This document shows, in pieces, positions 45,250 through 57,440 of a stretch of DNA of 64,000 bases. The stretch is from assembly GCA_025175895.1 (NCBI GenBank), contig CM046005.1, positions 66,860,325-66,924,324 on the forward strand, in the 5' to 3' direction. Under the pieces are notes generated by a model, which saw only the letters and a list, made by a program, of their open reading frames with translations, was not told the origin of the DNA and did no database searches. The position numbers and the translations under genes were made by a program. The stretch comes from Wurfbainia villosa (lineage: Eukaryota; Streptophyta; Magnoliopsida; Zingiberales; Zingiberaceae). The number at the start of each line of letters is the position of its first letter. Positions within the stretch are counted from its first letter, which is position 1.

Positions 45250-47397
45250 TTATGCAATATTAATGAAGTATAGAATATGCGAATTATACCTTTCAAAAGG
45301 ATACATCCATCGATAATGAACTGGTCCTCCAACTTTGGCCTCATATGGCAAGTGAACCAAAAGATGTTCCATTGAATCAAAAAATGCAAGCAGAAAAATC
45401 CTTTCTAAATTGCACAAAATGATTGGAATGTCTCTTTCTAACTTCTCCATGTGTGAATATCCCAAAACTGTTGAGCATATATCATGAAGAAAAATACTTA
45501 ACTCTGTAATGGCACCCCAGACAAAATTCGGTAAGAGTTCTTTAAAGGCAATAGGAATTAGTCTTTCCATGAATATATGACAATCATGGCTTTTCAAACC
45601 CATCAATTTGCATTCCTTCATATCGACACATCTCCCAAGATTAGAAACATACCCATCAGGAAATCTCAATGACTTCAACCATTCATAAACAACACGTCTC
45701 TGTTCCTTATTCAATGTATAAACTGCCTTTGGTTTTGGTCCTCTACTATTTTCATCAACATCAAGGGTGGGTCGTTTACAAATGAGTCGCATATCTTTTC
45801 TTGCATTCAGATTATCTTTTGTTTTTCCGGTGATATCCATCACTGTATTTATCAGATTATCAAAAATATTCTTCTCAATATGCATAACATCGAGATTATG
45901 ATGAATCAAATTACTAAACCAATACGGTAACTCCCAAAATATACTTCGTTTGGTCCATTTATGGTTGCTTCCATATTCATAAGTTGTACCATGTGGCTCT
46001 TCAATAACAGATGGAAAGTGAAGAACTGTACCAAATATCTTGACCACAATCTCAATGGCGGAGGGTTCTTTCAATTCGATTCCTAGTGAATTCATCTTTA
46101 TTCCAAATTATGATTTAGTGGTAAAATTATGCAGACAATCAAAATAACTTGGCTTCTTACCATGCTTCAATCTAATCGACTTTGATCTCTCCATACATAT
46201 TGGGCATCCTAAGATCCCTGCAGTACTCCAACCTGATAGCATACCATAAGCCGGAAAGTCATTTATGGTCCAAAGAAGAGCAGCCTTCATTACAAACATC
46301 TGATTAGTATGAACGTCGTATGTAGGAAAACCTTCATCCCATAGTTGTTTTAGCTCTGCAATCAATGGTTGCATATAAACATCTATTAACTTCTTCGGAT
46401 TTTTTGGGGCAGGCACAACCAATGTTAAAAACATATACGGTGTTTTCATGCACATCCCAGGTGGAAGATTATACGGAGTTAATATAACTGGCCAACAAGA
46501 ATAGTGTCTTCCTGATTTACCAAATGGAGCAAATCCGTCAGCACAGAGACCTAACCTAATATTTCGAGTCTCCTTCGCAAAATCAGGATATGTTCTATCA
46601 AAATTTTTCCATGCCTCTGCATCTGATGGATGACACATTAGTCCCTCTTCTGTTCGATGATTTGCATGCCAAGTCATGTGTTCAGCAGTTATCTTTGATG
46701 CATAAAGCCTTTGTAACCTAGGAGTTAAAGGCAAATAAAACAACTGACTATATGATTTACGTCGTTGCTGTCTCCTACTAGTGCTCTTGTACCTATCTTG
46801 ATTACATAATTTACAAACATCCACATCTGCATCATCTCCCTAATATAACATACAACCATCTCTGCACACATCAATTCTTTCCACTGGGAGACCTAATTCT
46901 TTCATCAGTTTTTTCATACTGTACAAATCATTGGACAGTATATGATCACGCGGCAATGCCTCTTCAAAAGCTTGAACAAAATTATTAAAACACTCTTCAG
47001 ACACATTATGCTCTGCCTTGACATTCAACATTCTTGCGGTGAACGATAGTTTAGTGTGAGTCTCACAACCAGCCCATAAAGGTGCATCTGCAGCACTCAA
47101 CACCTCCTGAAATTTGAGATATGCTTCATTATTCATATTCTGACCGATATCTGTTACTTGCACCTCTTCCAAGGGTGATGCATTAGTAAACATTTGCTCA
47201 ACTATTGGAGGACAACTTGAAGTTGCACCTTGTGATTGGGGAATCAAATTCGGGCCCGCTACATCATATATCATCCTCTGATATGGATTTAATTGATTAT
47301 AATCACTTTGATCCCTAGAGACTTGTGTGTTGTGTCTATCATAAACTTCATCGATATAAATGGTTCGCCATGACATGTCGATTATAGTAATTTGCAA
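45250..47397 (-). pseudogene. TNP2-like CACTA transposase, main exon with two in-frame stops
   Basis: One frame can be followed from 47397 to 45250. It has a TAG at 46840-46842 (Trp expected in GCMLYW) and a TAA at 46108-46110 after FTTKS. The middle part carries RNIRLGLCADGFAPFG, a TNP2 hallmark (Transposase_21), and the YGMLSGWSTAGILGCPICME block. The last part includes LDVMHIEKNIFDNLI and the DUF4218 sequence GPVHYRWMYPFER. The enzyme would cut and join at the terminal repeats. As it stands the copy is non-autonomous. Confidence 0.85.
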
Positions 47398-48160
47398 GCG
47401 AATCCAAATCTACAAAGATGCTCTGAAACTTTGCTAGAGCGGTAAAAATCTACCATTGTGACACTTAGACGGACACCTTATCGATTACCATCCATAAACT
47501 CAACATTACTAGTGCGAAATTTAAAAACTCTTGCAATCCACTCATAAATTCATCGATTAAACCCCGACGTTCGGTAAATTCTATTATACATCCAACTCCT
47601 TTCCTTGCATTATGTATGTTTTGATCAATTATATTAATATAAACTCCTAGAAATTACAATAATACGAATATACAATTAGTTCACATATGAATTCACTATG
47701 TTTAACAATCTTTAAACATAACGAAAAAGACAAAGATTGTAATGGGTTGCATTACATGTGTATGTGAATGTTTATGAAATGGTAATGTGTCATATCCTTG
47801 AATTTTATCATACTTGAAAACTTATATTATATATGTTACATGAGTTGAATGTTTGCAAAATCAGGATATAATAACATATAATATGTTTCCATGTATTACT
47901 GCATTTAGTATACATTATCCTTTGTTATAAAAAGACATCTCACTATCTTATGCTAACCACCATGGCATTAAGGTGTCAATGAATTGGGCCTGCATAAAAA
48001 TGCAAGATTATGGTAATATCAGGGAGTCCCAGTATGATTTTGAATGGAATGCATCGGGCGCAATTAACCTATACCATACCACTCTAGATCAAGACAGAAA
48101 ATTAACAATAATATAAATTTCAATATAAAAAATAATAATGATTTAAAAAAAAAATTATAC
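47398..48160 (-). other. Untranslated or promoter-proximal sequence of the CACTA element
   Basis: AT-rich stretch between the transposase frame and the GC-rich block. No gene seen. It may hold an upstream intron. Confidence 0.5.
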
Positions 48161-48780
48161 CACTGGTGTGGCTGCGGGCGTCTCCGAGCTGGCGATTGGT
48201 GGTCGTCGGCTACTCGGCGATCACGGACCTCTCAGACAGAACTCCAGCGGTACTACCGTGCGTGGCGAGTGGACTCGCGGCCGGCGATCTCGGACTGGCC
48301 AGCTAGCGACGTGGTCGCGTCGCACCGCCGAATCGCTTGGACACCGGCGACTTGGCTCCATGGCCATTGGCGAAGCGAGGCCGGTTGGCCGATAGCGGCA
48401 GACGATCGAGAGCGCGGCCGCAGGAAGGCGCATCGACGGCCGGTAGGAGGCGCCGCGAGCGTGGAGGCAGGAGGCACCGGCACTGGCTGGAGGAGCGCCG
48501 AGGCCGACGGCCGGTGGAGGCGAGGAGGCGCCAACTACCGGCAGGAGGCGGGCCACTACCGGGCAGGAGGTAGGGAGGCGGTGGGGCACCAACCGGGCGG
48601 GAGGCGGCGGCGCAGGCGGGCCGGAAGGCGGCTCGCTGCCACCGGGGCACGCGACCGGAGGAGGGGGCAAGAAGAAGCTTACCTGGCCAAGCCGGCCGTG
48701 GCCACGGGGCTGGCCGGCTGGCCACGTGGTGGGAAGCGCGGCCAGGCGAGGGGCCGGACGAGGAGATTAGGGCATCGGGT
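48160..48780. promoter_or_regulatory. GC-rich, CpG-dense block near the 5' end of the CACTA element
   Basis: About 620 bp of very high GC in otherwise AT-rich DNA, placed just inside the 5' subterminal repeats and upstream of TNP2. In maize Spm a GC-rich downstream control region in the same place is a methylation switch; the parallel is inferred. Several overlapping ORFs on both strands are explained by the lack of stops in GC-rich DNA. A captured host fragment is an alternative. Confidence 0.5.
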
Positions 48781-48785
48781 AAAAT

Positions 48786-49751
48786 TAAATAAATTTTGCA
48801 ACGAATCTTTGGATTCGTTGCAAATTTGCAACGAATCCAAAGATTCGTTGCAAATTTTTTATAAAAAAAAATAAACTTTTTAAAACGTTAAGTTTATTTT
48901 GTATTTTTAATTTAGCAACGAATCCAGGATTCGTTGCAAATTTGCAATGAATCCGTGGATTCGTTGCAAAAAATTGCAACGAATCCAGGATTCGTTGCAA
49001 ATTTGCAACGAATCCTGGATTCGTTGCAAAAATCTTCAACAAATCCGTGGATTCGTTGCAAATTTTTTATAAAAATAAAATAAACTTTTTAAAACGTTAA
49101 GTTTATATTGTATTTTTAATTTAGCAACGAATCCAGGATTCGTTGCAAATTTGCAACGAATCCAGGATTCGTTGCAAATTTAAAAAAAAAATTTAAACTT
49201 TTTAAAACGTTATTTTATTTTTTAATATTAATATTAATTTTGCAACGAATCCACGGATTCGTTGCAAAAAAGTGCAACGAATCCTGGATTCGTTGCAATT
49301 TAAAAAAAAAATTTAAACTTTTTAAAATGTTAATTTATTTTTTAATATTATTTTTGCACGAATCACGGATTAGATTTCTATTCGAATTCACGAATTCGTT
49401 GCAAAATATTTAAAAATAAACTATTTCAGCAGAACTTGTTTTCTATTTTTATTTTTAATAAATTAAATATCTGCGACGAATTCTGAATTCGTCGCTAAAT
49501 TATGGGACGAAAATTATTTCCGTCGCAAATTGGCGATGAAAAAATAAATTCGTCGCAAATTTGTGCAACGAATTCATAATTCGTTGAAGAAATTTGCGAC
49601 GAATTTATTTTTCGTCGCAAATTTCCGACGAAAATTTATTTCGTTACAAATTTGCGACGAAACCTAAAAGTTGTCGCTATATTTGTTGCAGATTTGCAAC
49701 GAAAATAATTCTTTGCCAAATTTTGTCGCCAAAAAACAGTTTTTTGTAGTG
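48786..49751. repeat. Right terminal and subterminal repeats of the CACTA element
   Basis: The inner part (48790-49400) has palindromic units GCAACGAATCC/GGATTCGTTGC, and the outer part (49470-49735) has GCGACGAA units as at the left end. The terminus is the inverted CACTA repeat. A block of TTTTTAAAACGTTAAGTTTAT recurs near 48880, 49090 and, diverged, near 49200 and 49320. Confidence 0.9.
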
Positions 49752-49754
49752 AGA

Positions 49755-51540
49755 ATTCACTTCATCATGACAATATGCAGTCGAACCAGAATTCTGGACT
49801 CCAATTTTTTTTTTCTAAATGCACTACTACTAAATCTGGGACTATTCTATTCCTCACATCTGTATCAATCATCTCCATGGTCTTAATCTGCACATCTTCA
49901 TTTGTTTTGTTTTTTAATATGTATCTTCAGCAACTCTTGTTCACGCTCAAGTTTCAATTTCAATTTCATATCTTCATGCATCTTGCCAATTCATTCTTTA
50001 GTGGTTCTGGTTGAAGGTTTTGGGTAGGCATTAATTTCATAGAATCCCTCATCTGCCCGAAAGGCTCTTATTGAATTCCAGATGCAGCTACACTAGGTCC
50101 ACCACTTTTCCCCATGTGGTTGACCTTCCAATTGTTGTGATTTACTTCTGCTGAACAGTCCTGGTAAGTTATGATACTTGCATTAGTGTGAGTTGCACTA
50201 GGTTGCCGATAGTAACATTGTTGAGTAGGAAGTTGTGATAGGCAGTTAGATTGGATTTGGTTTGGCATTGAAACTAACAGCAACTTTGTTCCCATCTTGG
50301 CCCTACTGTGATCCATAATTTTCCCACCCAACTATTTTGATACATATTCTGTCCTCAACTATTTCAGAAGTTTCAACTCCTTCCTGCTTCTCTCAATCTA
50401 GTCTTTGTCGACCCATGATTCCTTTGCCAACTGGAGCTTGCGATTAGTAGTCACATTGGAACCAAGGCTGCCCTTCCTTTAGATAGCCATGTGGAATTTC
50501 TAAAAGTCTGATACAACATTCTGAGCAAATTAGTTTTCTCCTCAATTAAGTCAAGCACCTCTCGGTTCCCCACAAACTCTATGTAACTCCAATCAATTTC
50601 CTCCTTGGTATTCTCTTATTGCTCCCTTTACAAAATCAATGCTGCTGGATTTCCATATTCAAATTCAGAACAGTTCTCCTTCGATGACTCCTCCTCTAAC
50701 AATTAATCAAGTTCTCAATGGAGTCTTAAAAATTTCATGTCTTATCCCAATCAATAGCACCGACAGAAATGAATCTCAACATTATTTGAATAAAATGAGG
50801 GGGTGTGCAGAAAATCACTTCAAGGCTGTTGAAAACTTCTATTGATTTACTTCTGCTAAAAACTGTGCCCTCCATGTCAATCTCCAACAAACAATATCTC
50901 CTCCTCCACACTTAAAAATTTTGTCCGTCTCGGACAAAGCAACTTATCATGTTAATCCTCCAATATGGGAACAAAAGATATGGGTAAAGGTAATCCACAA
51001 AGATACAAAGACAAAGGGAAATAGATGAAGAGATGACGAGGAAGACAACATGGAAGTATCAAGTGGATTAAACAAGCAATTCAAATAAGGAAAAGAATCA
51101 AGAGTAAAACCCTTCATCATATTCATGCAAATAAATATTATTGCAGTTTTGAAAAGACTCAAAGCAAGTTCTAGAGCAATAAGTATCACACGTGTATCAC
51201 ACCAAAGTGGATAAATGATGAAAATGGCTTACAACCTCACTAGGTGAATAAAAATCAAGCTTGGTCTATTGACAAAAATTCACCATCCTAACAAGTGACT
51301 GCATGCAAGTGAAGTCTCTTATCATAGACCAAAAATCCACAACTTAATGATCAAACTTAACTAATTTTTACCGCCTCTGAAATGATACTAAGGCATGCAT
51401 AGGAAAAATTATTCGACTCAACAACATACCAACAACAAACAAACCTAAGTCAACAGGTGAACACAAACAAACAAACAACCAGTTTATTCCGAACATGAAA
51501 GGAAGGAAGAAAATACAGTAAGTAAAAGAACACACTCCCC
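49755..51540 (-). other. Mostly non-coding part of G with a second polypurine-like tract
   Basis: From 51540 to about 50940 (minus) the sequence looks like a gypsy 3' untranslated part, ending in a GTCCGAGACGGACAAAA phrase and a purine tract (50912-50890) resembling the one at the G 3' LTR. Left of it, to 49755, lies more of the unidentified coding-like material, including an open stretch at 50331-50068 (minus, Gln/Asn-rich, contains HNNWKVNHMGKSGGPSVAAS). No family recognised. Confidence 0.4.
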
Positions 51541-51542
51541 TT

Positions 51543-51995
51543 TCATGTCGGAGAAGAAGCATCATCATGTTTGGCCCCACCGTATTCTCCAGTATAGACT
51601 TGATCTCTCTGCTTAAAATGGCCTGCATCTATTGCGAAAGTGAGACCCTTGATCGCTAATGATCGCCCTGGGTACTCCAAATATGCAAAATATGTGAGAC
51701 CTAACAAAATCCAAACAACTAGAGAATCATCAGTCCTAGTAGGGATGGCCTCCACCCATTTGGAAACATAATCAACAGCCAAAACAATATATGAAAATCC
51801 AAAAGATATAGGAAATTGACCCATAAAATCAATACCCCAAACATCAAAAATCTCACAGAATAACAAAGGTTATTTAGGCATTTCATTTTTACGTCCTATG
51901 TTCCCTGTTCGTTGACATCTCTCACAGGCTTTATAGAATTCATAGGCATCATGAAATAAGGTGGGTCAATACAAACCAGACTCTAAAACTTTCCT
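51543..51995 (-). pseudogene. Gypsy integrase fragment of G
   Basis: Minus strand. The zinc-binding part (about 51985-51880) reads YEFYKACERCQRTGNI. After a stop comes FDVWGIDFMGQFPISFGFSY with the first catalytic Asp, then VLAVDYVSKWVEAIPT, which is characteristic of plant gypsy integrases. The conserved second Asp and Glu regions are damaged or missing beyond about 51680. Confidence 0.85.
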
Positions 51996-52319
51996 AGTAG
52001 TCCTTTGGGGTCCAAAATGCCCCCCACAAGCCAGAGAATGACAAAAAGTAAGTACAGAATGAAACTCATAGTCAGGAACACATCATCTAATGATCTGATC
52101 ACTACAAAATTTTCAAAGATAAAGATCATCCCATACATAATACTTAGCATCACTTTTCAATTTCTGGACTTGTGCATGAGAAAAAAGTGAAGGTACAACA
52201 CGGCAAGTAAATAATTAGCAAGATCTGCATACGATAGTGTCTTACCCTACAGGTGAAACACTGCTCATCTGGAAAAGAATCTTCTATAGGGGTGGGCTCG
52301 ATCTCCCTCACAATCCTGG

Positions 52320-52556
52320 TCAAACTGAAATACCACCTCCTTCTACAATAAGTTGGTCAAGGGTAGGGGCAATCTTGCTGAAGTCTCTGATAAAACATCT
52401 ATAGAAACATGCATGACCTAGAAAAGCATGAACTTCCCGCACAGAAGCGGGGTAAGATAAAGAAGATATAACATGAATTTTTGCAGGATCTACTTCAATA
52501 CCATACACAGAGATAATATGACCTAAGATATCCCATGCTCGATCCTGAAATGACAT
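52320..52556 (-). pseudogene. Gypsy reverse transcriptase C-terminal fragment of G
   Basis: LGHIISVYGIEVDPAKIHVI followed by FLGHACFYRCFIRDFSKIA is the end of a plant gypsy RT (connection to RNase H). The YxDD motif and most of RT are absent, so a large part of pol is deleted between this and the protease-like region. Confidence 0.85.
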
Positions 52557-53174
52557 TTCTCAAAAACATCTGATGGAAGTGATCCTTGGGGCGTCACCTA
52601 AAGTGTGCAAGTCCTTACACATTCCATATCCCTTTCTACAATAAAGAGGGTCCACAGATAGGTCCTAACAACAAATCATTATCAACATCAGAATCAATAA
52701 AATCACAACAAAATGTAGAAGGTGCAGAGATATCCAAATGAAAAATAGACTAAGAAATAAAGTTCATGCAGTCCAACTCATCAGCTATAACTACGCTAAG
52801 AATAGAATGATCCTCCATCAGGTGCCTCATAGCGTCCAAAATACTGAACCGAACTTCAGTATCTCCTACCTCCATAGAAAGAGTACAACTTCTCGTGAAT
52901 ACACATATCTTTAAGAAACTTAGCATACATGGGAATCTGCTAGCTCTTGGAATTCCCTATCCTTTTCTTCAACAACCCTCTTCCTAGGATGCACTAGCCT
53001 CTGAGGGAAGGGTTGCATAAGACTCAAATAGATTATCGCCTAAAGACCTAGTCATCACCATAACAAACACAATGAATATCAAATAGAAATGATAAGAAAG
53101 ACACTAATAACAAAAGAAAAAAGAAAACAAACAAACAAACTACAGTTTAAAGACAAACTAACGCCATTATAAAA
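52557..53174 (-). pseudogene. Remnant of the G leader, gag and protease region
   Basis: On the minus strand about 52880-52760 reads EVGDTEVRFSILDAMRHLME, which resembles the end of a gypsy protease and start of RT. No intact gag is seen. The region is only about 0.6 kb where several kb would be expected, so most gag has been deleted. Confidence 0.4.
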
Positions 53175-53202
53175 GGTCCCTCGGCAACGGCGCCAAAATT
53201 TT
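53175..53202 (-). other. Primer-binding site of G
   Basis: On the minus strand this reads TTTTGGCGCCGTTGCCGAGG directly after the LTR end. TGGCGCCGTTGCCG is the standard plant gypsy site. It proves that the right LTR is the 5' one. Confidence 0.9.
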
Positions 53203-55156
53203 TGATGAACCGGTAAATTATGTGTCGCGCGTGATATCGTTTCCCAAATTATTTACCGAACCCCCTAACTACACTAATACAGTATAGGACTGACTCGGAT
53301 CGTCTCCCAACGAACCTAATGGCTCGATGTTTGTTTTTAAACAAAAGTAAACACTGGGGGTTTTCTGAATCTATTAAAATGCAGAATCAAAAAGCAAACA
53401 TGAGAAGTCCAAACAATTCGACCAAGCACCGCACTGTCACTATGCGATACAATGATCAAGTGTTGGTCAAAATCCAAACTAACAAACCCAAGCAATTCAA
53501 CCATGCACTGCACTGTTACTATACGATACAATGATCAAACCTTTTGGAAACTAACCTAAGGTGCAAAAGTAAAAGATTATGCACCGCACTGTTACTATAC
53601 GGTACAATGATCAAAGAAACAAATGTGAACAATTCAACCAAGCACCGCACTGTCACTATACGACACAGTGGTCAAACAGTCACTAAAAACTAAACTAACA
53701 AACATAAAACAATTCAACCAAACACCTTGATCACTACTATATGGTACACTGGCCAAATGTAAATGAAATCTAAACTAATAACGAAAGTAATTCAACCAAG
53801 CACCGCACTGTCACTATACGATACACTGGTCAAATGTAAATGAAAACTAGTAAAAACAATTACACTATAGGAAACAAATCTAACCACTAGGTAAACACTG
53901 TAAATGATTAACAAGACTAACTAAACTATCAAACCAAATTGCCATATGCACACCATATCACACAAATGAAATACGACTGAACACCATTGAAACACAACTG
54001 AACAATGGGGAATCAATACTGAAAAAAATAGTGAAATAGTAGTGAGTCAACAATGTAAAAATAACTGAAACAACAATGTAAAACAATAACAGACATAATA
54101 GTAGAGCAATAAAGTAAAAATTAACCACATTCATCCACAAACATCGGAAAGGTACGACCCTCTTCGATGACCCACGATGGTACCGAACAGCTCCAATGGT
54201 CTCAGGGTACAGATCTCCCATCAGAATCCGATAAGAGTTGGATCGATGGCGGTAGTTCACAGCTCCGATGGCGGTTTCGGGACTGCCGTGACCACAGCAG
54301 TCAAGGTGTGGCTCTGCGGAGATGAAGCAGTGCGAATCACAGTCGCTAATGTGGAAGGAATCAGATATGTGAATAGGGACTGATCATCACTGCCAGCTAG
54401 AATTGAGAACACCACTGAATCGAAAGAAGTACTGCCGCCAGTGCTGGAAATTGATGCTGTCGTGACCACAACAGTAGCAGATCACCCCTAGCTTTGCGTG
54501 ATCACGTCCCACTAGGGTAGCTCAGCTCCGGTGGTGAGAGATCTGAGAATCGCCAGTGATGATCGATGACTCACCCTGCTCGGTCGACGGATTGCCGCTG
54601 CCTAACTTCAGTCGCGAGCTCCGTCGGACCAAAGGAAGGAGAGTACGCCTAGTGGAATGGGATTGGGGAGGACCTCTGGAATCGTCGGAATCGTCGTCGG
54701 AGTGCTGAAGTGGATTCTGTCGCTGTGCTCGCGTGGAAGAAGAAGATGTCGCTTTTTGTTTTTCCACTGTGCTTCGTTGCGCGATAGAAGAAGTTTGCTT
54801 TTAAACTTTGATTTTCTCAGTCGCTCGATCGTGTTGGTTCCAATCTCAGCCACCCATTTAGATCTAGGGTTAAATAACTTCAATTAATCTCCCTAAGTGG
54901 CTGATCAATCAATCCAATGACTGCGATCGATTTGATCCGGATCGACAACTGTGATTGCTCCGATTAGGCTCTTTTCATGTTCCCTATAAAATCACATTCA
55001 ACCCGTGAAAAATAATACTGAAATTATAGGGATTAAACAATTAATTGCAAATATATCCAATATGCAAAAACATCCTAAATAACCGTAATTACCCCATCAA
55101 AGAGCCTAAAATATCCAAATGTACATAAAAATCACACGATAAAAATGCGACTATCA
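53203..55156 (-). repeat. 5' LTR of G (right copy)
   Basis: About 1.95 kb, matching 21723-23793 along its length. It lacks one of the seven internal repeat units, has a decayed one near 53720, and has other small indels. GGAAT follows at 55157-55161. Confidence 0.9.
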
Positions 55157-56193
55157 GGAATCAAGTAGAGTTGCCTTAGAAAATGCATGAGTCCTTAGAT
55201 TAGGATTAACAAAACCCACATCTCACATTATATTGACATGTATGTGTTTTCATACACTTTAGACATATGTGAGATGCTAGGATATGAGTTGAGTTTAAAG
55301 TGCATAGTTTTTGCATCTAGATGAACTATAACTCATCTTATGTTATTAATGGATCATTGGGAAAGCTTATGTTCAAGCCATGTACACTAAGCCCAAAGAA
55401 CGTGATTCAATATAGGTTTTCAAAAACATTTTAAAATCATTTTAGAAAACTTTGGTGAAGTCTATTTTTTGATAGCAATCACCATTGATGAAGTTGATAC
55501 AAAGTGAGCTTATACAATGAAGTTTTTCTTCACTTTTGAACTTTGTGTCAATTTCACTATTTTATGGGTAAAATATTTTTCAAACATTTTTCACCTATTG
55601 TATTGGTCATAAGTATTATACGTATGAGGTTTCATGATGTTTCAAATTACGTTTAATTATTTATGCATTTCTAAAATTCATTTCTGATAACTAAAAATCA
55701 AATTTTTCAGTTATCAGTCGACTACCCTTGTTGGCAGTCAACGGATGAGCACAGCAGTCGACTGTTGACTGATAGAGTCGACTGCTAGGCTGATTTCGGG
55801 AAAATAAGATATGTTTAGCCCATTTTTAGTTATGTTAGAGTTCTCTAACTATTCCTAACCCTAGGATATGCTTTAAGAATTATTATAAAGGGTAAAAATC
55901 CATTGGATATGGATTAGGAGAGTTGTTAGGGTGTGTATCAAATTTAAGGTATGGGAAAATTCAATGTTGAACTTTGAACCTTATTTTTGATGGTTTAGAG
56001 TTCCTATTGGCTTGGGGACTTCCCAAGGACATTGTTGGTGCAATGGTCAAGGGGGACCAAGCCTTTAGGGGGAGGTATCCATCATGGGATGATGGATGTT
56101 ATTTTTTCTAATGAGGAGGAGAAATGGGAATTTGAAATACCCAATTTGGAAATTGAGAGAGTGTGTAGGATTGCCTCTCTTAAGTGATATGGG
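55157..56193 (+). other. A3 3' non-coding region, second piece
   Basis: Continues the A3 sequence from 21722 (A1 equivalent 1360-2190). No gene. It contains four phased palindrome variants (55715, 55735, 55755 and 55775), and a copy of the LTR start near 56035. The last five bases, ATGGG, are the left target copy of B2. Confidence 0.8.
55715..55784 (+). promoter_or_regulatory. Four phased palindrome variants outside the LTR
   Basis: CAGTCGACTA, CAGTCAACGG, CAGTCGACTG and GAGTCGACTG start at 55715, 55735, 55755 and 55775, an exact 20-bp step. They lie in the 3' internal region of A3, not in an LTR. Confidence 0.6.
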
Positions 56194-57426
56194 TGTTGGG
56201 AGATCGATACGACCGGCTAGAGGGGGGTGAATAGCCCTCGTTCGTTGGTTTACGGATTTTTCTCGTCTACACAAAGATTAGCGCAAGCGGAATATGCAAA
56301 TACAAATAAATAAAGACAAGCAAACAAACACTGAGAACAAACAATACAAATACCGAGATGTAACGTGGTTCACGGCTACGCCGCTAATCCACGGTCCGAT
56401 TTGTCCACGGTGAATCACTCCGCAATCTATCCACTAGATCTCTCCTTTGCACAAAGCTAGGTGGAGGTAACCTCTTTACAATCTCTCTTCTTACAATAGA
56501 ATGGAATTAAAGCAAGTAAGAAGAGTAGGGAATCGTGTATGACACTTTGGGAGAAGTTTAGAGCTCAAGTATTAGCCTCCCAAAGCCCCATCCTCTTCCT
56601 TTTTATAGAGGAAGAGGGTTTCTTCCCATTGACACAGGAGCAGTCGACTGATGCCCTCGATCAGTCGACTGGTCCTGTAGCCGTTGCCCAATAACGACCG
56701 CTTTCCACGTTGGATTCCATCCAATGGTATTGACATCAGTCGACTGATGGCACCCATCAGTCGACTGATGTCAATCAGTCAAGTGCTCTGCGAGATCGAC
56801 TCCATTTTGTGCCCGCGCAGGTCATCGATCATTGCCATCCCTTAGCCGATCGGTGATGCCATCACCGATCGCCATGCCGGCAATGATCGGTGATCAACTT
56901 GATTCAGCTGACTTAAACCAGTCGATCGAACCATCGACTCAGATCAGTCGCCTGTCATTCCATGGCAGTCGACTGGTGTCGGGAAATCTCATCCGACACT
57001 TAGCCAAATGGCCAAGTTTCACCTACGATCTACTACCCCTTCCCGGGTTACATTCGCTCACTCTCATCTCTCGGAGTCCCTCGCCTTCGAAGTTCTCTTC
57101 GTTCGCGGCCACGTCCCTCGGCAGCATCAGACGCACGGCTCTGCAATGCTCCTTCGCGTCTCTTGCCTCGAAGTCTACTTCCTCCGGCTTCACTCCAAGC
57201 TCCTCATCCGGCGGTCCCTCGGATGCTCCAAGTGCACGGCTTCCGCAAAGCCATCCTTCACCGACTCAAGGACCGAGTCATGAGTTGTGAAACTTGCCAC
57301 GACTTCATGTGCGAATTACTAAGTCCTGCACGACTTCAACGCACATATCTAATCAACATAACAAACTAACTTAAACCCTTTTCCACACACATCAAAACCT
57401 AATCATGGCAAGAGATTGCCCTAACA
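56194..57426 (-). repeat. 3' LTR of B2 (left copy)
   Basis: 1233 bp, TGTTGGGAGATCG...GCCCTAACA on the plus strand. Palindromes start at 56641, 56662, 56737, 56758 and 56966. Inverted TATA-like TTTTTATAGAGG is at about 56598-56609. It differs from the right copy in the block 56800-56900, where two to three palindromes are replaced by other sequence. Confidence 0.92.
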
Positions 57427-57440
57427 ATCTCCCCCTTTTT
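57427..57440 (-). other. Polypurine tract of B2
   Basis: ATCTCCCCCTTTTT on the plus strand, purine on the minus strand, directly inside the 3' LTR. Confidence 0.85.

Larger units (their letters stand above)
40970..49751 (-). mobile_element. CACTA (En/Spm) DNA transposon
   Basis: CACTACAAAAAA at the left end and TTTTTTGTAGTG at the right are inverted termini, with AGA duplicated on both sides (40967-40969 and 49752-49754). Length 8782 bp. It has subterminal repeat arrays at both ends and two genes on the minus strand: a TNP2-like transposase (47397 leftward to 43926) and a Transposase_24-like gene (43640-42121). Order and strands are normal for plant CACTA elements. Confidence 0.95.
21723..55156 (-). 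mobile_element. G: Ty3/gypsy element on the minus strand, enlarged by nested insertions
   Basis: The two LTRs (21723-23793 and 53203-55156) match, a plant gypsy primer-binding site abuts the right one on the inside, a purine tract abuts the left one, and GGAAT flanks both ends. So transcription ran right to left. Without nested insertions the internal part is about 6.3 kb. Only fragments of pol remain (integrase, RT end). Four later insertions account for the rest. Confidence 0.9.

Noticed and set aside
48221..48874. Pro/Ala/Arg-rich ORFs on both strands in the GC-rich block
   Set aside because: GC-rich DNA lacks stop codons by composition; at least five ORFs overlap on both strands and none has a recognisable domain.
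39787..50889. LTR spanning TGTTGGAACTG to CTCCAACA (about 2.3 kb without the CACTA element)
   Set aside because: The ends look right, but the flanking bases do not match (TGTGA against AACAA), and the inside has protein-like segments unusual for an LTR.
57041..57290. Ser-rich ORFs in B2 LTRs
   Set aside because: These occur in LTR sequence shared by A and B families in different frames, with no conservation as protein.
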